Assembly (NCBI GenBank): GCA_018700525.1
Contig: JABITN010000048.1
Span: 1 to 59,363 of the forward strand
Length of the DNA: 59,363 bases
Source: Opitutales bacterium
GTDB lineage: Bacteria > Verrucomicrobiota > Verrucomicrobiia > Opitutales > Opitutaceae
Reading direction: 5' to 3'
A program made the position numbers and the translations under genes. Numbering within the stretch: position 1 is the first letter of the stretch; each line of letters begins with the position of its first letter. The notes under the pieces were generated by a model that saw only the letters and a list, made by a program, of their open reading frames with translations, had not been told where the DNA came from and made no database searches. This document shows positions 18,019-26,878 of this stretch, one piece after another.

Positions 18019-18822
18019 ATGAATCACCTCCATCGCATAATCTTTTACGTATTTGGAGCAGCCTGTGCACTGCTGTTTTGGGGATGTAACACCACCTATG
18101 AGATGGAGGTCGACGCCATACAGAACCCAACTATTCAAGACGCCGATTCCTACGTCATCGTTCCACGAGATCCTGAACAAGACGTAAACGACCTACGTTA
18201 TAAGGAGACGGTCAGCTACATTAAAACCGCTCTGTCAGGAAAAGGCATGTACGAAGCCATTGACGCCCAAGAAGCAGACATGGTTATAGAAATCGACTAC
18301 GGTATGGAACCCCCGCGTCGAGAAATGAAAGTTGTCGAAGAACCTGTTTTCGCGACTATCCAAGAACCCGACACCTACCAAACAGTCAGCCAACAAGACC
18401 CTAAAACTGGCCGAGTTGTAACCTACACGGTACGCATACCCGGCAGGCGTTCGCGAGAGTTGATTGGCTATCAAGAACGTCTGGTTGCGGTTATCATAAA
18501 CGAAAAATACATGGAGCTAACTGCCAAGGAAAACATGCTCGATGCCGTTTCCAGCGATGTTCCAGCCCAAGAAATTTGGAGTGTACGCGTACGCAACTAC
18601 GACGAAAACGACGATCTGCGTGAATACCTCCCCATTATGGCTGCTTCCGTCGCTGACTACGTGGGTGAAGACACCGGTACCAATCAAAAGGTAAGGCTCA
18701 AAAATAACGACGAAGTCGTGGAATTCATCAAACGCGGAATAATAGCAGATCGTCCTCTCGATTCCAAAATTCCCACCGAATCGATCAGCGAAAACCAGTT
18801 GGGCGAAGATACAAGCATCTAA
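18019..18822 (+). CDS. Lipoprotein with DUF4136-like fold
   Basis: This 267-aa protein has a lipoprotein signal (ALLFWGC, Cys about residue 23). The central part, with ADSYVIVPRDPEQDVNDLRY, an IKTALSGKGMYEAID helix and the strand ADMVIEIDYGM, resembles the DUF4136 pattern: a 'string plus conserved strand' domain found in outer-membrane lipoproteins. A middle insert (EPDTYQTVSQQDPKTGRVVTYTV) and a C-terminal tail complete it. Function unknown. It follows the glycine-zipper lipoprotein with a 26-base gap and is probably co-transcribed. Its stop is only 8 bases from the end of the convergent dcw operon. The domain assignment is by overall pattern only. Confidence 0.65.
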   Translation: MNHLHRIIFYVFGAACALLFWGCNTTYEMEVDAIQNPTIQDADSYVIVPRDPEQDVNDLRYKETVSYIKTALSGKGMYEAIDAQEADMVIEIDYGMEPPRREMKVVEEPVFATIQEPDTYQTVSQQDPKTGRVVTYTVRIPGRRSRELIGYQERLVAVIINEKYMELTAKENMLDAVSSDVPAQEIWSVRVRNYDENDDLREYLPIMAASVADYVGEDTGTNQKVRLKNNDEVVEFIKRGIIADRPLDSKIPTESISENQLGEDTSI

Positions 18823-18830
18823 GTAAATCG

Positions 18831-19199
18831 CTACTTCTGTTCAGATGGCTTTCCGAGACCATAGCGTACAATCAATCGAAACGTTTCTCTCAAACCATCG
18901 GCACGGTTCCCCTCCGCCAAACTCGCTTCAGCTATTTCGAACGCTATTCGAAATTGCTCGAACAGGGTTCGATAAGCAAAAAACAGCCCGTATTTAGGAT
19001 CGTAAATGTTGGCCGACTCTGAGGTTAGTCCATTGAGCTCGATAATCCGAATATTGCGACCAGCCATCAAATCCACTTCCGACGGAACCCGAATGTCGTA
19101 TCTCCCGAAGTGAAAGCCCTTCACTCCCCGACTCATCGCATCGATCGCCTCTTCTAGCTCGGGCGTCATCAAAGACTCCGAATACGTGCGCCCAATCAA
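18831..19199 (-). CDS. Short ATP-grasp-like C-terminal fragment at the end of the dcw operon
   Basis: This 122-aa frame starts at a TTG overlapping the ftsZ stop (TTGA). Its core, GFHFGRYDIRVPSEVDLMAG followed by IRIIELNGLTSESANIYDPK, matches the C-terminal end of ATP-grasp carboxylate-amine-ligase-like proteins, where ELNG/DP residues contribute to the metal site. The nucleotide-binding lobes normally found before it (several hundred residues) are absent. A stop codon lies four codons before the TTG and ftsZ occupies the DNA upstream. It is therefore either a remnant left after a deletion fused to ftsZ, or a shortened domain kept for another role. The frame has intact coding character with no internal stop. 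Confidence 0.55.
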   Translation of the reverse strand: MIGRTYSESLMTPELEEAIDAMSRGVKGFHFGRYDIRVPSEVDLMAGRNIRIIELNGLTSESANIYDPKYGLFFAYRTLFEQFRIAFEIAEASLAEGNRADGLRETFRLIVRYGLGKPSEQK

Positions 19200-20428
19200 A
19201 TAGGAATCCTTACTCCACGCCGCAAAAAGGTAGGAGTATCCAGGTCTTGGCCTTCGAACATCGTACCCTCCGTATTCTCGAACTCGCCCCTCGGCTCTCC
19301 TTCGCTAAATGAAAATTCGTGCTGCTCCGTCTTCTGGCTCTTATCGTGGGTTTTCTTCGATTTTCTGGACTTTTTTTCCGGGATTTCAGCGGAATCCGGC
19401 TCTACTAAATTCGCCGAAGGAATTTTCTTCATCCGCCTTCTGCCTCTAAATATCGTAACATCGCTGCTACCACTTGTGCCGATCACGCAGATCTCAACTC
19501 GATGGCCCATCGACTCATCGATCACCGCTCCCATGACGACGTTCGCATCCTTTCCGAATGCGTCGGCAATGCTGTCCATAATACGCTGAGTCTCACTGAT
19601 CCCAAGACTGGTCCCACCAATCAGATTCACTAGCAATTGATCAGCCTTCTTCGAAAACTCCGGAGTATGCAACAATGGGCACAATTTCAGATCCGCAATC
19701 GCAGCATTCGTCGCATCTTCGCCCGTTCCTTCTCCGAGTCCGAACAAGGTCTTGCTTGAACGATTTGCAAACACCTGCTGCAACTGCGAGAAATCTAGGT
19801 TAATCAAACCCGTCTTATTCATCATCGACCAAATCGACTTGATCGCTTTTTCAACCCAAGCATCCGCTTGCGAAAATGCCTCGAGCAAAGACGCATCCGG
19901 TTCGCTTTCCTGAATCAATAAATCGTTCGGCAGAGGTATGACCGCATTCGCAACTTCCCGTAGTTTATCGAGACCGACTTTCGCTGCGTTCGACCGCGCT
20001 GCTCGTTCGATCGTGAAGGGGAGCGTTACGAAAACGATGACCGTCGCTCCTTTTTGAGCGGCAATATCCGCTAGAACTGGGGTAACACCTGTACCAGTAC
20101 CGCCTCCAAGTCCCGCAGTCAGAAACAGCAGATCGACATCTTTAACCATTTCCTCAAGCAATTGCTTGTCGGCCAATGCAGCTTCTCGTCCCACATCGGC
20201 ATCGCCGCCTGCTCCGAGCCCGTGCGTAACCGTCTTTCCGATACAATGCTTATCCATTACCGGAGAGTTGGATAATGCCTGCTGATCCGTATTGATTGCC
20301 GTCAAATGAAGATCCGAAGGATTGGAAAGCATCAATCGATCGACGATATTGGATCCAGCTCCACCGACTCCGATGACTTTCATTCGGATGGGCTTAATTT
20401 CGCTAGAACCTTCGTTTAGTTCGCTCAT
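19196..20428 (-). CDS. ftsZ: Cell division protein FtsZ, with altered T7 loop
   Basis: The 410-aa tubulin-like GTPase polymerises at mid-cell to form the division ring. It has VIGVGGAGSNIVDRL (about residues 18-32), the tubulin signature GGGTGTG (108-114), the NTD motif and TLPFTIE. The variable linker contains charged and Lys/Ser-rich stretches (about 335-390). The C-terminal peptide LDTPTFLRRGVRIPI is the FtsA/ZipA-type tail. The T7 (synergy) loop reads NLDFSQL (210-216). The first Asp is kept, but the second catalytic Asp of NxDxxD is Gln215. The gene lies 19 bases downstream of ftsA. Its stop overlaps the TTG of a short ATP-grasp-like fragment. Confidence 0.95.
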   Translation of the reverse strand: MSELNEGSSEIKPIRMKVIGVGGAGSNIVDRLMLSNPSDLHLTAINTDQQALSNSPVMDKHCIGKTVTHGLGAGGDADVGREAALADKQLLEEMVKDVDLLFLTAGLGGGTGTGVTPVLADIAAQKGATVIVFVTLPFTIERAARSNAAKVGLDKLREVANAVIPLPNDLLIQESEPDASLLEAFSQADAWVEKAIKSIWSMMNKTGLINLDFSQLQQVFANRSSKTLFGLGEGTGEDATNAAIADLKLCPLLHTPEFSKKADQLLVNLIGGTSLGISETQRIMDSIADAFGKDANVVMGAVIDESMGHRVEICVIGTSGSSDVTIFRGRRRMKKIPSANLVEPDSAEIPEKKSRKSKKTHDKSQKTEQHEFSFSEGEPRGEFENTEGTMFEGQDLDTPTFLRRGVRIPI

Positions 20429-20447
20429 ATCTTTTCGGTATTCAAAG

Positions 20448-21653
20448 CTACTGAAACAAACCCTTCAGCTTTCGCAACAGACCCGGAGCCTTGTTCTCGC
20501 TCGGCCCGAGTTTACTTTGATACTGCAATCCGTATTTCAAAAGACCCAAAGCCACGCTGTACTGGGATTCACGTAATTCGCCTGTCGCCATCGTTCCGTT
20601 ATCACCGACTCGCGCAGGAGCTCCAAAAACCCCTTCCGCGCATTGCTCGCAATTTCGCAAATTAGCGCCGCCGCCGCAAAGAATAACTCCGCCGCCCAAT
20701 CGCTCCGAGCGCCCGAGAGCTCCAAGTTTCTTGCTTATCACTTCGAAGATTTCAGTCATACGAAGTTCGATTATTTTTTCGATGCTCCATAACCGTATTG
20801 GGCGGTCGCCAATCTCGAAATCATTGTTTAACCAAACTTTTTCTCCTTTGTTCTTATGTTCGACGATCGCTGAACCATAGCGATGTTTTAAACTCTCGGC
20901 CTGATTCAAACGCATACGTAACCCAATACTCAAATCGTTAGAAATATGGTCGCCGCCCAAAGGGAAACTACCCGCTACCACGCAACGCCCGCTTTGATAC
21001 GCAGCGTAGTCCGTCGAGCCGCGTCCGATATCGATAACCAAACAACCGTTCTGTTTCTCCTCCTCCGAAGCGACCACGGATCCCGCGGCGACCGCAGATA
21101 GTATCACATCGTCTACGTGCAAGTTGAACCCGTTGATGATATGGATCGCATCGCCAATCTTTCGAGCATTTCCGTGAACGGTCCAGTAACTAGCTTCGAG
21201 GTGTTCGCCCTCTAGATTCAATGGCTTTTCAACCGAGCGATTATCCAATCTATAAGGCCGACGTAGGTGATGAATAACCACTCGTTCCTCCGGTAGATCA
21301 CGTCCCTTCGCTAAGCTTGAAACCTGCTCAATATCCTCTTTGGAAACACGTCCGTCCTCTGAAGTGACATTAACCGATGCCTCGCTCGGAAATCCGTTAA
21401 CGTCGCTGCCGCTTAACGCAAGGTAAACCCCATCTATCTTAACGCCCGCTTGATCCTCTGCCGACAAAATTGCCGCGTGGGCGCAATCGCTTGCTGCGTG
21501 AAAATCCACGATGTCACCCTTGAGCACGCCTTTCGAAGAGCTCTGGCCCATGCCAATGATATTCAAACTTTGGCCTTCTACGATCTCACCCAGTAAGACC
21601 ACAACCTTACTGGTTCCTATTTCGATTCCTGCTATGACTTTAGAACTATACAC
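20448..21653 (-). CDS. ftsA: Cell division protein FtsA (actin-like membrane anchor)
   Basis: The 401-aa actin-fold ATPase tethers FtsZ to the membrane. It begins with the phosphate-1 loop IAGIEIGTSKVVVLLGE, has an SHS2/1C subdomain (IIGMGQSSSKGVLKGDIVD through VYLALSGSDV), the phosphate-2 motif LVIDIGRGSTDYA and the adenosine motif VILCGGGANL. It ends in a short amphipathic membrane-binding helix (PGLLRKLKGLFQ). The order ftsQ-ftsA-ftsZ is the classic dcw end. The sequence is clearly divergent from proteobacterial FtsA, as expected for Verrucomicrobiota. Confidence 0.92.
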   Translation of the reverse strand: MYSSKVIAGIEIGTSKVVVLLGEIVEGQSLNIIGMGQSSSKGVLKGDIVDFHAASDCAHAAILSAEDQAGVKIDGVYLALSGSDVNGFPSEASVNVTSEDGRVSKEDIEQVSSLAKGRDLPEERVVIHHLRRPYRLDNRSVEKPLNLEGEHLEASYWTVHGNARKIGDAIHIINGFNLHVDDVILSAVAAGSVVASEEEKQNGCLVIDIGRGSTDYAAYQSGRCVVAGSFPLGGDHISNDLSIGLRMRLNQAESLKHRYGSAIVEHKNKGEKVWLNNDFEIGDRPIRLWSIEKIIELRMTEIFEVISKKLGALGRSERLGGGVILCGGGANLRNCEQCAEGVFGAPARVGDNGTMATGELRESQYSVALGLLKYGLQYQSKLGPSENKAPGLLRKLKGLFQ

Positions 21654-21693
21654 GTGTCCTTTTCGATTCGTATTTCGGTCCGGTAAAAACTCT

Positions 21694-22596
21694 CTATTGC
21701 AAAAACGAAGCGCGCGTCACCGGCACCTGCGAATTTAAAGTCAGATCCACTCGAACAACCTTATTAACCGACCGACTTTTGTTGTAGTCGATAATATAAT
21801 CCAACTCAGCTAATTGACGGCGATAGCCGTTCGGATTCGGCTCGAAAACGGCCTCCCTAGCAAAGTCGCTTTTCACCACGATATTCGGCCAAGCTTCAAA
21901 AGATACAACTTTCCATGAACTGTAAAGATGCGGCGCAAGCGTTCTGGCTTCGCTCAACAATTCCTCCAGAATATCCATTCCTGCGATCGATTTGAATCCG
22001 CCATCTTTACGCTTCAAGCGAATACCATCCAACGAAGGCAATGAACGCACCTGCTTTGGATCGTAACCAATTCCTTCGTAAATCACGCCCTCATCGTCAG
22101 CCAACAATGTGATACGGCCGCGACCGACATCCGACGCTATAATCTTAGCGATCGGCTCGCGCTCTTCAATCGAAACGAACAATGTATCCGGAAGCAGACG
22201 TACCAATTCCGCTTTCCGAATTTGCGTATAGCTTTCCAAACTCCGCTTCATTTCGCCCAAGTCGAGAGTCAGTAGATTCAACCCATCCCGGTTCAGGTCC
22301 AAGTGATACAATATCCACTCGCGACTCAAAACGTCACTCTCAGTTTCAACAGTCTTTAACGGCAGCGCTCGGCCCGCTTTAGTCAATGCATTCGAAACAT
22401 CTTCCGTCTCAAGAAATAACTTCGCTCCTCCAGCGACTACGACAATTGCGACGATTACGATAACCGATTTTCGGCATCGAGCGAAAATCATCCGCTTGAA
22501 TGCCGTGGAACTCATGCTTTTCGCCCGAACGTCTTGATCGATGTCTTTCCAGGATTTGGATTTGAGAGCGGTCTTCGTTGCTTTTTTAGTGGCCAT
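21694..22596 (-). CDS. ftsQ: Cell division protein FtsQ/DivIB
   Basis: The 300-aa bitopic protein has a Lys-rich cytoplasmic N-terminus, one membrane helix (SVIVIVAIVVVAGGAKLFL, about residues 44-62) and a POTRA-type domain starting near LNLLTLDLGEMKRSLESY (about 108-125). The typical strand ELVRLLPDTLFVSIEERE and an FtsQ C-terminal beta domain follow. FtsQ scaffolds FtsB/FtsL and FtsW/FtsI in the divisome (family knowledge). Sequence similarity to model FtsQ proteins is low, so the call rests on topology, the POTRA pattern and the position between ddl and ftsA. Confidence 0.88.
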   Translation of the reverse strand: MATKKATKTALKSKSWKDIDQDVRAKSMSSTAFKRMIFARCRKSVIVIVAIVVVAGGAKLFLETEDVSNALTKAGRALPLKTVETESDVLSREWILYHLDLNRDGLNLLTLDLGEMKRSLESYTQIRKAELVRLLPDTLFVSIEEREPIAKIIASDVGRGRITLLADDEGVIYEGIGYDPKQVRSLPSLDGIRLKRKDGGFKSIAGMDILEELLSEARTLAPHLYSSWKVVSFEAWPNIVVKSDFAREAVFEPNPNGYRRQLAELDYIIDYNKSRSVNKVVRVDLTLNSQVPVTRASFLQ

Positions 22597-22597
22597 A

Positions 22598-23530
22598 TCA
22601 ACAGATTGAATACTTACTTTGAAACCTTAAAAAGGCTGGCGCTACCAGCCTTTTCAGTAGCTCCTCGAAATTTATTCCAGCAGCTCCCGCCGACATCGGC
22701 AAAAGACTTGTCGCCTTCATACCCGGAAGCGTATTCACTTCCAGGACAAAAGGATTGCTTTGCTCGTCTAACATAAAATCAACTCGAGTATAATCCCGAC
22801 ACCCACAAGCCTCGTAAGCTCGCATTGCGAGCAATTTTATAGATGCCTCAAGCGATTCCGAAAAAGGTGCCGGAGCGATGTACTCCGTCATGCCTTTCGT
22901 ATACTTGCTAGCGTAGTCAAATTGTCCCGACTCTGGTCGAATCTCAACGATCTCCAATGCCTCGCCTTCCAATACGCCAATGGATATTTCTTTTCCCACA
23001 ATCAGTGGTTCTAACATCCATTCTTCGAATTCCAAACGGGCCAACAACGATTCTAGCTCAGTCACGCTATTCGCGAATCCTAAACCAATACTACTCCCTT
23101 GACAAACTGGTTTCAAAACAACCGCTGGTCCTAAACGCTCGAATACAGATTCAACGTTTGGAATCGCATCCCGAGAAAACGCGACTTGATCGGCCACTGG
23201 AACTCCCGCTTCAGCCAACGTCGCTTTAGTTTTCACTTTATCGAAGGTCAATTCGCTACATTCGCGTCCACATCCGGCATACTCGATTCCAGCAGTATCC
23301 AAAAGCGACTGAAACCCACCGTCCTCTCCAAACGTACCATGTAAAGTCGAAAAGACTACGCAACGCTCAGCGTCCAAACCAACAGGCAAACGCTCTCCAT
23401 CTAGCTCGATTCGCTCGACCTCATATAGAGCCGAGAACGCTTTCGCTGTGGCAATGCCCGAACCGATAGAAACTTCGCGTTCCGCTGATGTTCCTCCACA
23501 AACGACCGAAATCCTAGGGGTTCTACTCAT
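22598..23530 (-). CDS. ddl: D-alanine--D-alanine ligase
   Basis: This ATP-grasp enzyme (310 aa) joins two D-Ala residues for peptidoglycan. It shows the N-terminal VVCGGTSAEREVSIGSG motif, STLHGTFGEDGGFQSLLD, the ATP-binding strand VVLKPVCQGSSIGLG and the C-terminal metal/substrate motif EVNTLPGMKATSLLPMSA. The ATG at 23530 is chosen because GGAGG lies 7 bases before it and it overlaps the murC-murB stop as ATGA. An ATG 18 bases earlier would include the Shine-Dalgarno as coding sequence. It stands between murC-murB and ftsQ in the dcw operon. Confidence 0.95.
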   Translation of the reverse strand: MSRTPRISVVCGGTSAEREVSIGSGIATAKAFSALYEVERIELDGERLPVGLDAERCVVFSTLHGTFGEDGGFQSLLDTAGIEYAGCGRECSELTFDKVKTKATLAEAGVPVADQVAFSRDAIPNVESVFERLGPAVVLKPVCQGSSIGLGFANSVTELESLLARLEFEEWMLEPLIVGKEISIGVLEGEALEIVEIRPESGQFDYASKYTKGMTEYIAPAPFSESLEASIKLLAMRAYEACGCRDYTRVDFMLDEQSNPFVLEVNTLPGMKATSLLPMSAGAAGINFEELLKRLVAPAFLRFQSKYSIC

Positions 23531-25755
23531 GACAAAGCCTCCTTCCATTGACCGCCATAAAGCAACGCTTCCGGCTCCAACTCTATCGAACGGCGATCCA
23601 TGGCGACTCGCCGAGCCAGCTTAACCAATTCAATCACGTCGCCACTGGTCGCGCAGCCTCTATTTATAATGAAATTTCCGTGAGTTTCGCTGATCTCCGC
23701 GCCACCAACAACCGTTCCCTTCAATCCAAGCTCTTCGATCAACCTCCCCGCCGATTCGTTTTCCGGATTCTTAAAGATACAGCCAGCGCTGGGCTCTCGA
23801 GGTTGCGACTCCTTTCGTTTGGATTGATACACGTCAATCGCTTCGCGTAACGCCGTTTCGCTTTGGCCAATCGCAGTCGACTTCAAGACGGCATCCAACG
23901 CGATTGCGGTCTTCAACTCGCGACAGTGGCGATAACCAACTTCCAGTTCCGCCGAGCTCGCCTCAATCACATTTCCATCCAAAGTCGCAAACCGAACACT
24001 CTCGACAACATCGAACATCCAACCGCCCATCGCCCCCGCATTCATTCTCAACGCACCTCCAACGCTTCCCGGAATGCCTTCCAAAAACTCAAATCCTTCC
24101 AACCCTTTCCGACAAGCGATTCCACAAAGCTCCTTTATTCGCATTCCCGCTCCCAAGCGAATTTTGCCATCGCCCAAATCCTCCAAACTCTTCCAAGCGG
24201 TATGAGACAATCGAATCACCATTCCCGACACGCCCTCGTCAGGAACAATCAAATTCGATCCACGGCCCAAAGGATAAACAGGGATTCCCGCTTCATGGCA
24301 AAACCTCAACGCGACCTGCAACTCATCGATCGACGAAGGCTCGAAATACAACTCCGCTTCTCCGCCTACCCGCAATGTCGTTTTCCTTGCAAGCGGCTCA
24401 TTCGAACGGAGTCGCGATTGGAAACTCGCCTTGGGGGCAAGTTTATAAAAGAAATTCCCCCAGCGTCGATCGCCAAACTTAAGCTCCTCCGCAAATCGTT
24501 TCCCTACAACATCCGTACGACCGGCACCCAAAAACGTCACAACCGAATCTGCGCCGTTGGCGCAATCCGCCAACAATTCACTAATTAATAGTTTGTCCGA
24601 TTCAAAAAATCGACAATCGCCTATCTTTTCCTTGCACGCTAGATACAAATCTTCTCCGTTCCCACCCGGAATGAGCTCTTCAGAAGCAGCGTATACATCC
24701 ATCAAATACACCAAATCGAATTCGGCCAAAGAATCGACCAATTCGCTTTTAAGCGATTTCGTGCGCGAGTAGCGATGCGGCTGAAACACAACTATTTTAC
24801 GAGCCGAAGAAACTTCCGCTAAAGCCTGCGCGATCGCTTGAATCTCCTTTGGATGGTGTGCGTAGTCTTCGAGAACAACGACCTGAGACGAAAAATACAG
24901 AATATTTTGCCGACGCCTAATTTGGTTAAACCGAATGAAACTCTGTTTAGGTCTCTCCAATCCGGCCGCTTCAAAAGCGGCCAGAGCAAATCCAATATTC
25001 TTTTGATTGAATGCCCCAAACTGATTCGTTTCAATTCTTTCCGAATCACTGAAATTCGGATACGTAACGATGTCTATTTCCCGGCCGACCAATGCCTCCA
25101 GCGACACAGCCGCAATTACTGATTTATTCGTACGGGCAGCAAGTGCTTTAAACACCGCCTGATAAGCCTCTTCGTCGGGATAACGGCTGTGGTGATCGAG
25201 ATCCGCATTGAGTATCAAAGTAATCTCGGGAGAAAAGAGATCAATTGTTCCATCACTCTCATCCAACTCCGCTATCAGCCATTCAGAATCGCTCCACGCC
25301 CCCGGAGCTTTACCATCCGAAAACAAGCCCCCCAAAACATAACTTGGACGTTCTCCCGATTGCTCGAAAAGGTCGATTAGCATCCCGCAAGTAGTAGTCT
25401 TCCCATGCGATCCCGATATAGCGATCAGCTTCTTATTCTGGGCAAGCGCTGCCAAACATTCGCCGCGACGAATCGTTTTCCAATTTCTGTGACTGGCCTC
25501 CGTCATAGCGGGATGCGAGTCTCCAATAGCAGACGAACGAACCAAAAGTGCCTCTTCCTCCAGTAACTCAAACGACGAAACAGCAATCCCATCGGTATCC
25601 AAAAAACCGTGCGCGATCGTGGACAGCGTTTCATCTTCTCCACTTACGTCGAACCCGGCCTGCTTCATGCAAAGCGCCAAAGGCAACATACCTGCTCCGG
25701 AAATGCCAACAAAGTGAACCCGATTAGGCAATTCGCTTAACTCTAAGTTCTTCAC
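23527..25755 (-). CDS. murC-murB: Bifunctional MurC-MurB fusion: UDP-MurNAc--L-Ala ligase / UDP-MurNAc reductase
   Basis: The 742-aa protein joins two cytoplasmic peptidoglycan enzymes. Residues ~1-440 are MurC, with N-terminal VHFVGISGAGMLPLA, Walker-type ATP loop SGSHGKTTT (114-122) and the YAHHPKEI and HRYSRTKSL motifs. Residues from ~445 are MurB, with FAD motifs TTLRVGGEAELYF, YPLGRGSNLIV and the signature EGIPGSVGGALRMNAGA. MurB's proton donor is in PSAGCIFKNP, so Cys stands where E. coli has Ser. The end of MurB (EPEALLYGG) is intact. The GTG start overlaps the murG stop as GTGA. The fusion would couple the reductase step to the first amino-acid addition. Confidence 0.95.
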   Translation of the reverse strand: MKNLELSELPNRVHFVGISGAGMLPLALCMKQAGFDVSGEDETLSTIAHGFLDTDGIAVSSFELLEEEALLVRSSAIGDSHPAMTEASHRNWKTIRRGECLAALAQNKKLIAISGSHGKTTTCGMLIDLFEQSGERPSYVLGGLFSDGKAPGAWSDSEWLIAELDESDGTIDLFSPEITLILNADLDHHSRYPDEEAYQAVFKALAARTNKSVIAAVSLEALVGREIDIVTYPNFSDSERIETNQFGAFNQKNIGFALAAFEAAGLERPKQSFIRFNQIRRRQNILYFSSQVVVLEDYAHHPKEIQAIAQALAEVSSARKIVVFQPHRYSRTKSLKSELVDSLAEFDLVYLMDVYAASEELIPGGNGEDLYLACKEKIGDCRFFESDKLLISELLADCANGADSVVTFLGAGRTDVVGKRFAEELKFGDRRWGNFFYKLAPKASFQSRLRSNEPLARKTTLRVGGEAELYFEPSSIDELQVALRFCHEAGIPVYPLGRGSNLIVPDEGVSGMVIRLSHTAWKSLEDLGDGKIRLGAGMRIKELCGIACRKGLEGFEFLEGIPGSVGGALRMNAGAMGGWMFDVVESVRFATLDGNVIEASSAELEVGYRHCRELKTAIALDAVLKSTAIGQSETALREAIDVYQSKRKESQPREPSAGCIFKNPENESAGRLIEELGLKGTVVGGAEISETHGNFIINRGCATSGDVIELVKLARRVAMDRRSIELEPEALLYGGQWKEALS

Positions 25756-26876
25756 GATACCGCGACCTCCGTTCTCTGTTCCGGCTTTCGCGAAACCAAC
25801 AATGCCTCGATATCATCCGCGATCATCGACTTGGCGTCGATTCCATCGATTGTCTCGAGACAAGACTCGAATTTCCTCAATCCAGCCTCATCCGAAATCG
25901 CGCTTCTAATTAGCTCAAATAATTCGCCCATCGATCCGTCATTCAACATCAATCCACCGCCCGCATCCATCACCCATTTCGCGTTATGATATTGATGATC
26001 GTCCGCCGCATACGGATACGGAATAAAAATCGACGGCGTTCGACATCGAGCGATTTCGGCAATACTGCCAGCGCCCGAACGCGATACCGCCATATCGGCA
26101 GCCGAAAGCAACAATGCCATTTGGTCGCTAAATCCTTGAATAAGCGACTTCACTGGCACGCCTGACTGCGACGGATACTGCCGCTCTTCGGTTTCATCGT
26201 TTCGGTTTCCCGTCAGGCAATGCATTTGAACTGATTCGAGCGCCAAAGGTTCCATCGATGCAGCCATCCAATCATTTAGAGAACGAGCTCCCTGACTTCC
26301 CCCAAAGACCAAAAGCAATTTCCGTTCGGAATCGAATCCTAATTGCCGCTTCGCCTCCTCTTTCGGAATCTTTTCGATTTCCGTCCGAATGGGGATTCCC
26401 ACATGCAGAGTCCTTCCCTCGCCGGCAGATTTCAAATAAACATCAGCCGGCAGATACACTCTATTCGCAAAGCGACTCACTAGGCGAGTCACGCGCCCAG
26501 GTACTCGATTTGCTTCATGAATAGCCACTGGAGTTTTAGTGATCACCCCAGCAAGAAGCGCCGAAGCTGACGAAAATCCGCCAAAGCCAATCACCGCATC
26601 CGGGCGGGTATTACGAATTTTCGCGATACACAAACAAACACCCGAAAACAAATCTCGGACGAATACCGCAAATGGTATCGGCGAAAGGCTCATCGCGCAT
26701 CCCGGAATCGAATCGTATACGAACTGACGGTATTTTTTCACCAGCTGCGCATCCACCTGCTTCTTGCTTATTAGCAATTCGCAAGACCATCCCCGAGAAA
26801 CCAGCTCTTCGGCGAGGGCGATACCGGGAGCAAGATGCCCCCCCGTTCCCCCGCATGCTATAAGAGCCTTTTTCAT
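25752..26876 (-). CDS. murG: Lipid II synthase MurG (UDP-GlcNAc transferase)
   Basis: The 374-aa GT-B glycosyltransferase adds GlcNAc to lipid I at the inner face of the membrane. It shows the G-loop CGGTGGHLAPGIALAEEL at the N-terminus, IGFGGFSSASALLAG, AIHEANRVPGRVTRL, the second G-loop VFGGSQGARSLND (about residue 193) and the donor-binding segment SRSGAGSIAEI and IPYPYAADDHQYHNA. The length is typical. It starts 2 bases after the ftsW stop and overlaps murC-murB by GTGA. Confidence 0.97.
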   Translation of the reverse strand: MKKALIACGGTGGHLAPGIALAEELVSRGWSCELLISKKQVDAQLVKKYRQFVYDSIPGCAMSLSPIPFAVFVRDLFSGVCLCIAKIRNTRPDAVIGFGGFSSASALLAGVITKTPVAIHEANRVPGRVTRLVSRFANRVYLPADVYLKSAGEGRTLHVGIPIRTEIEKIPKEEAKRQLGFDSERKLLLVFGGSQGARSLNDWMAASMEPLALESVQMHCLTGNRNDETEERQYPSQSGVPVKSLIQGFSDQMALLLSAADMAVSRSGAGSIAEIARCRTPSIFIPYPYAADDHQYHNAKWVMDAGGGLMLNDGSMGELFELIRSAISDEAGLRKFESCLETIDGIDAKSMIADDIEALLVSRKPEQRTEVAVS

Positions 26877-26878
26877 TC

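Noticed and set aside
23863-24588. 241-codon frame on the plus strand inside murC-murB
   Set aside because: Antisense shadow, Arg/Ser/Thr-rich, no domain.
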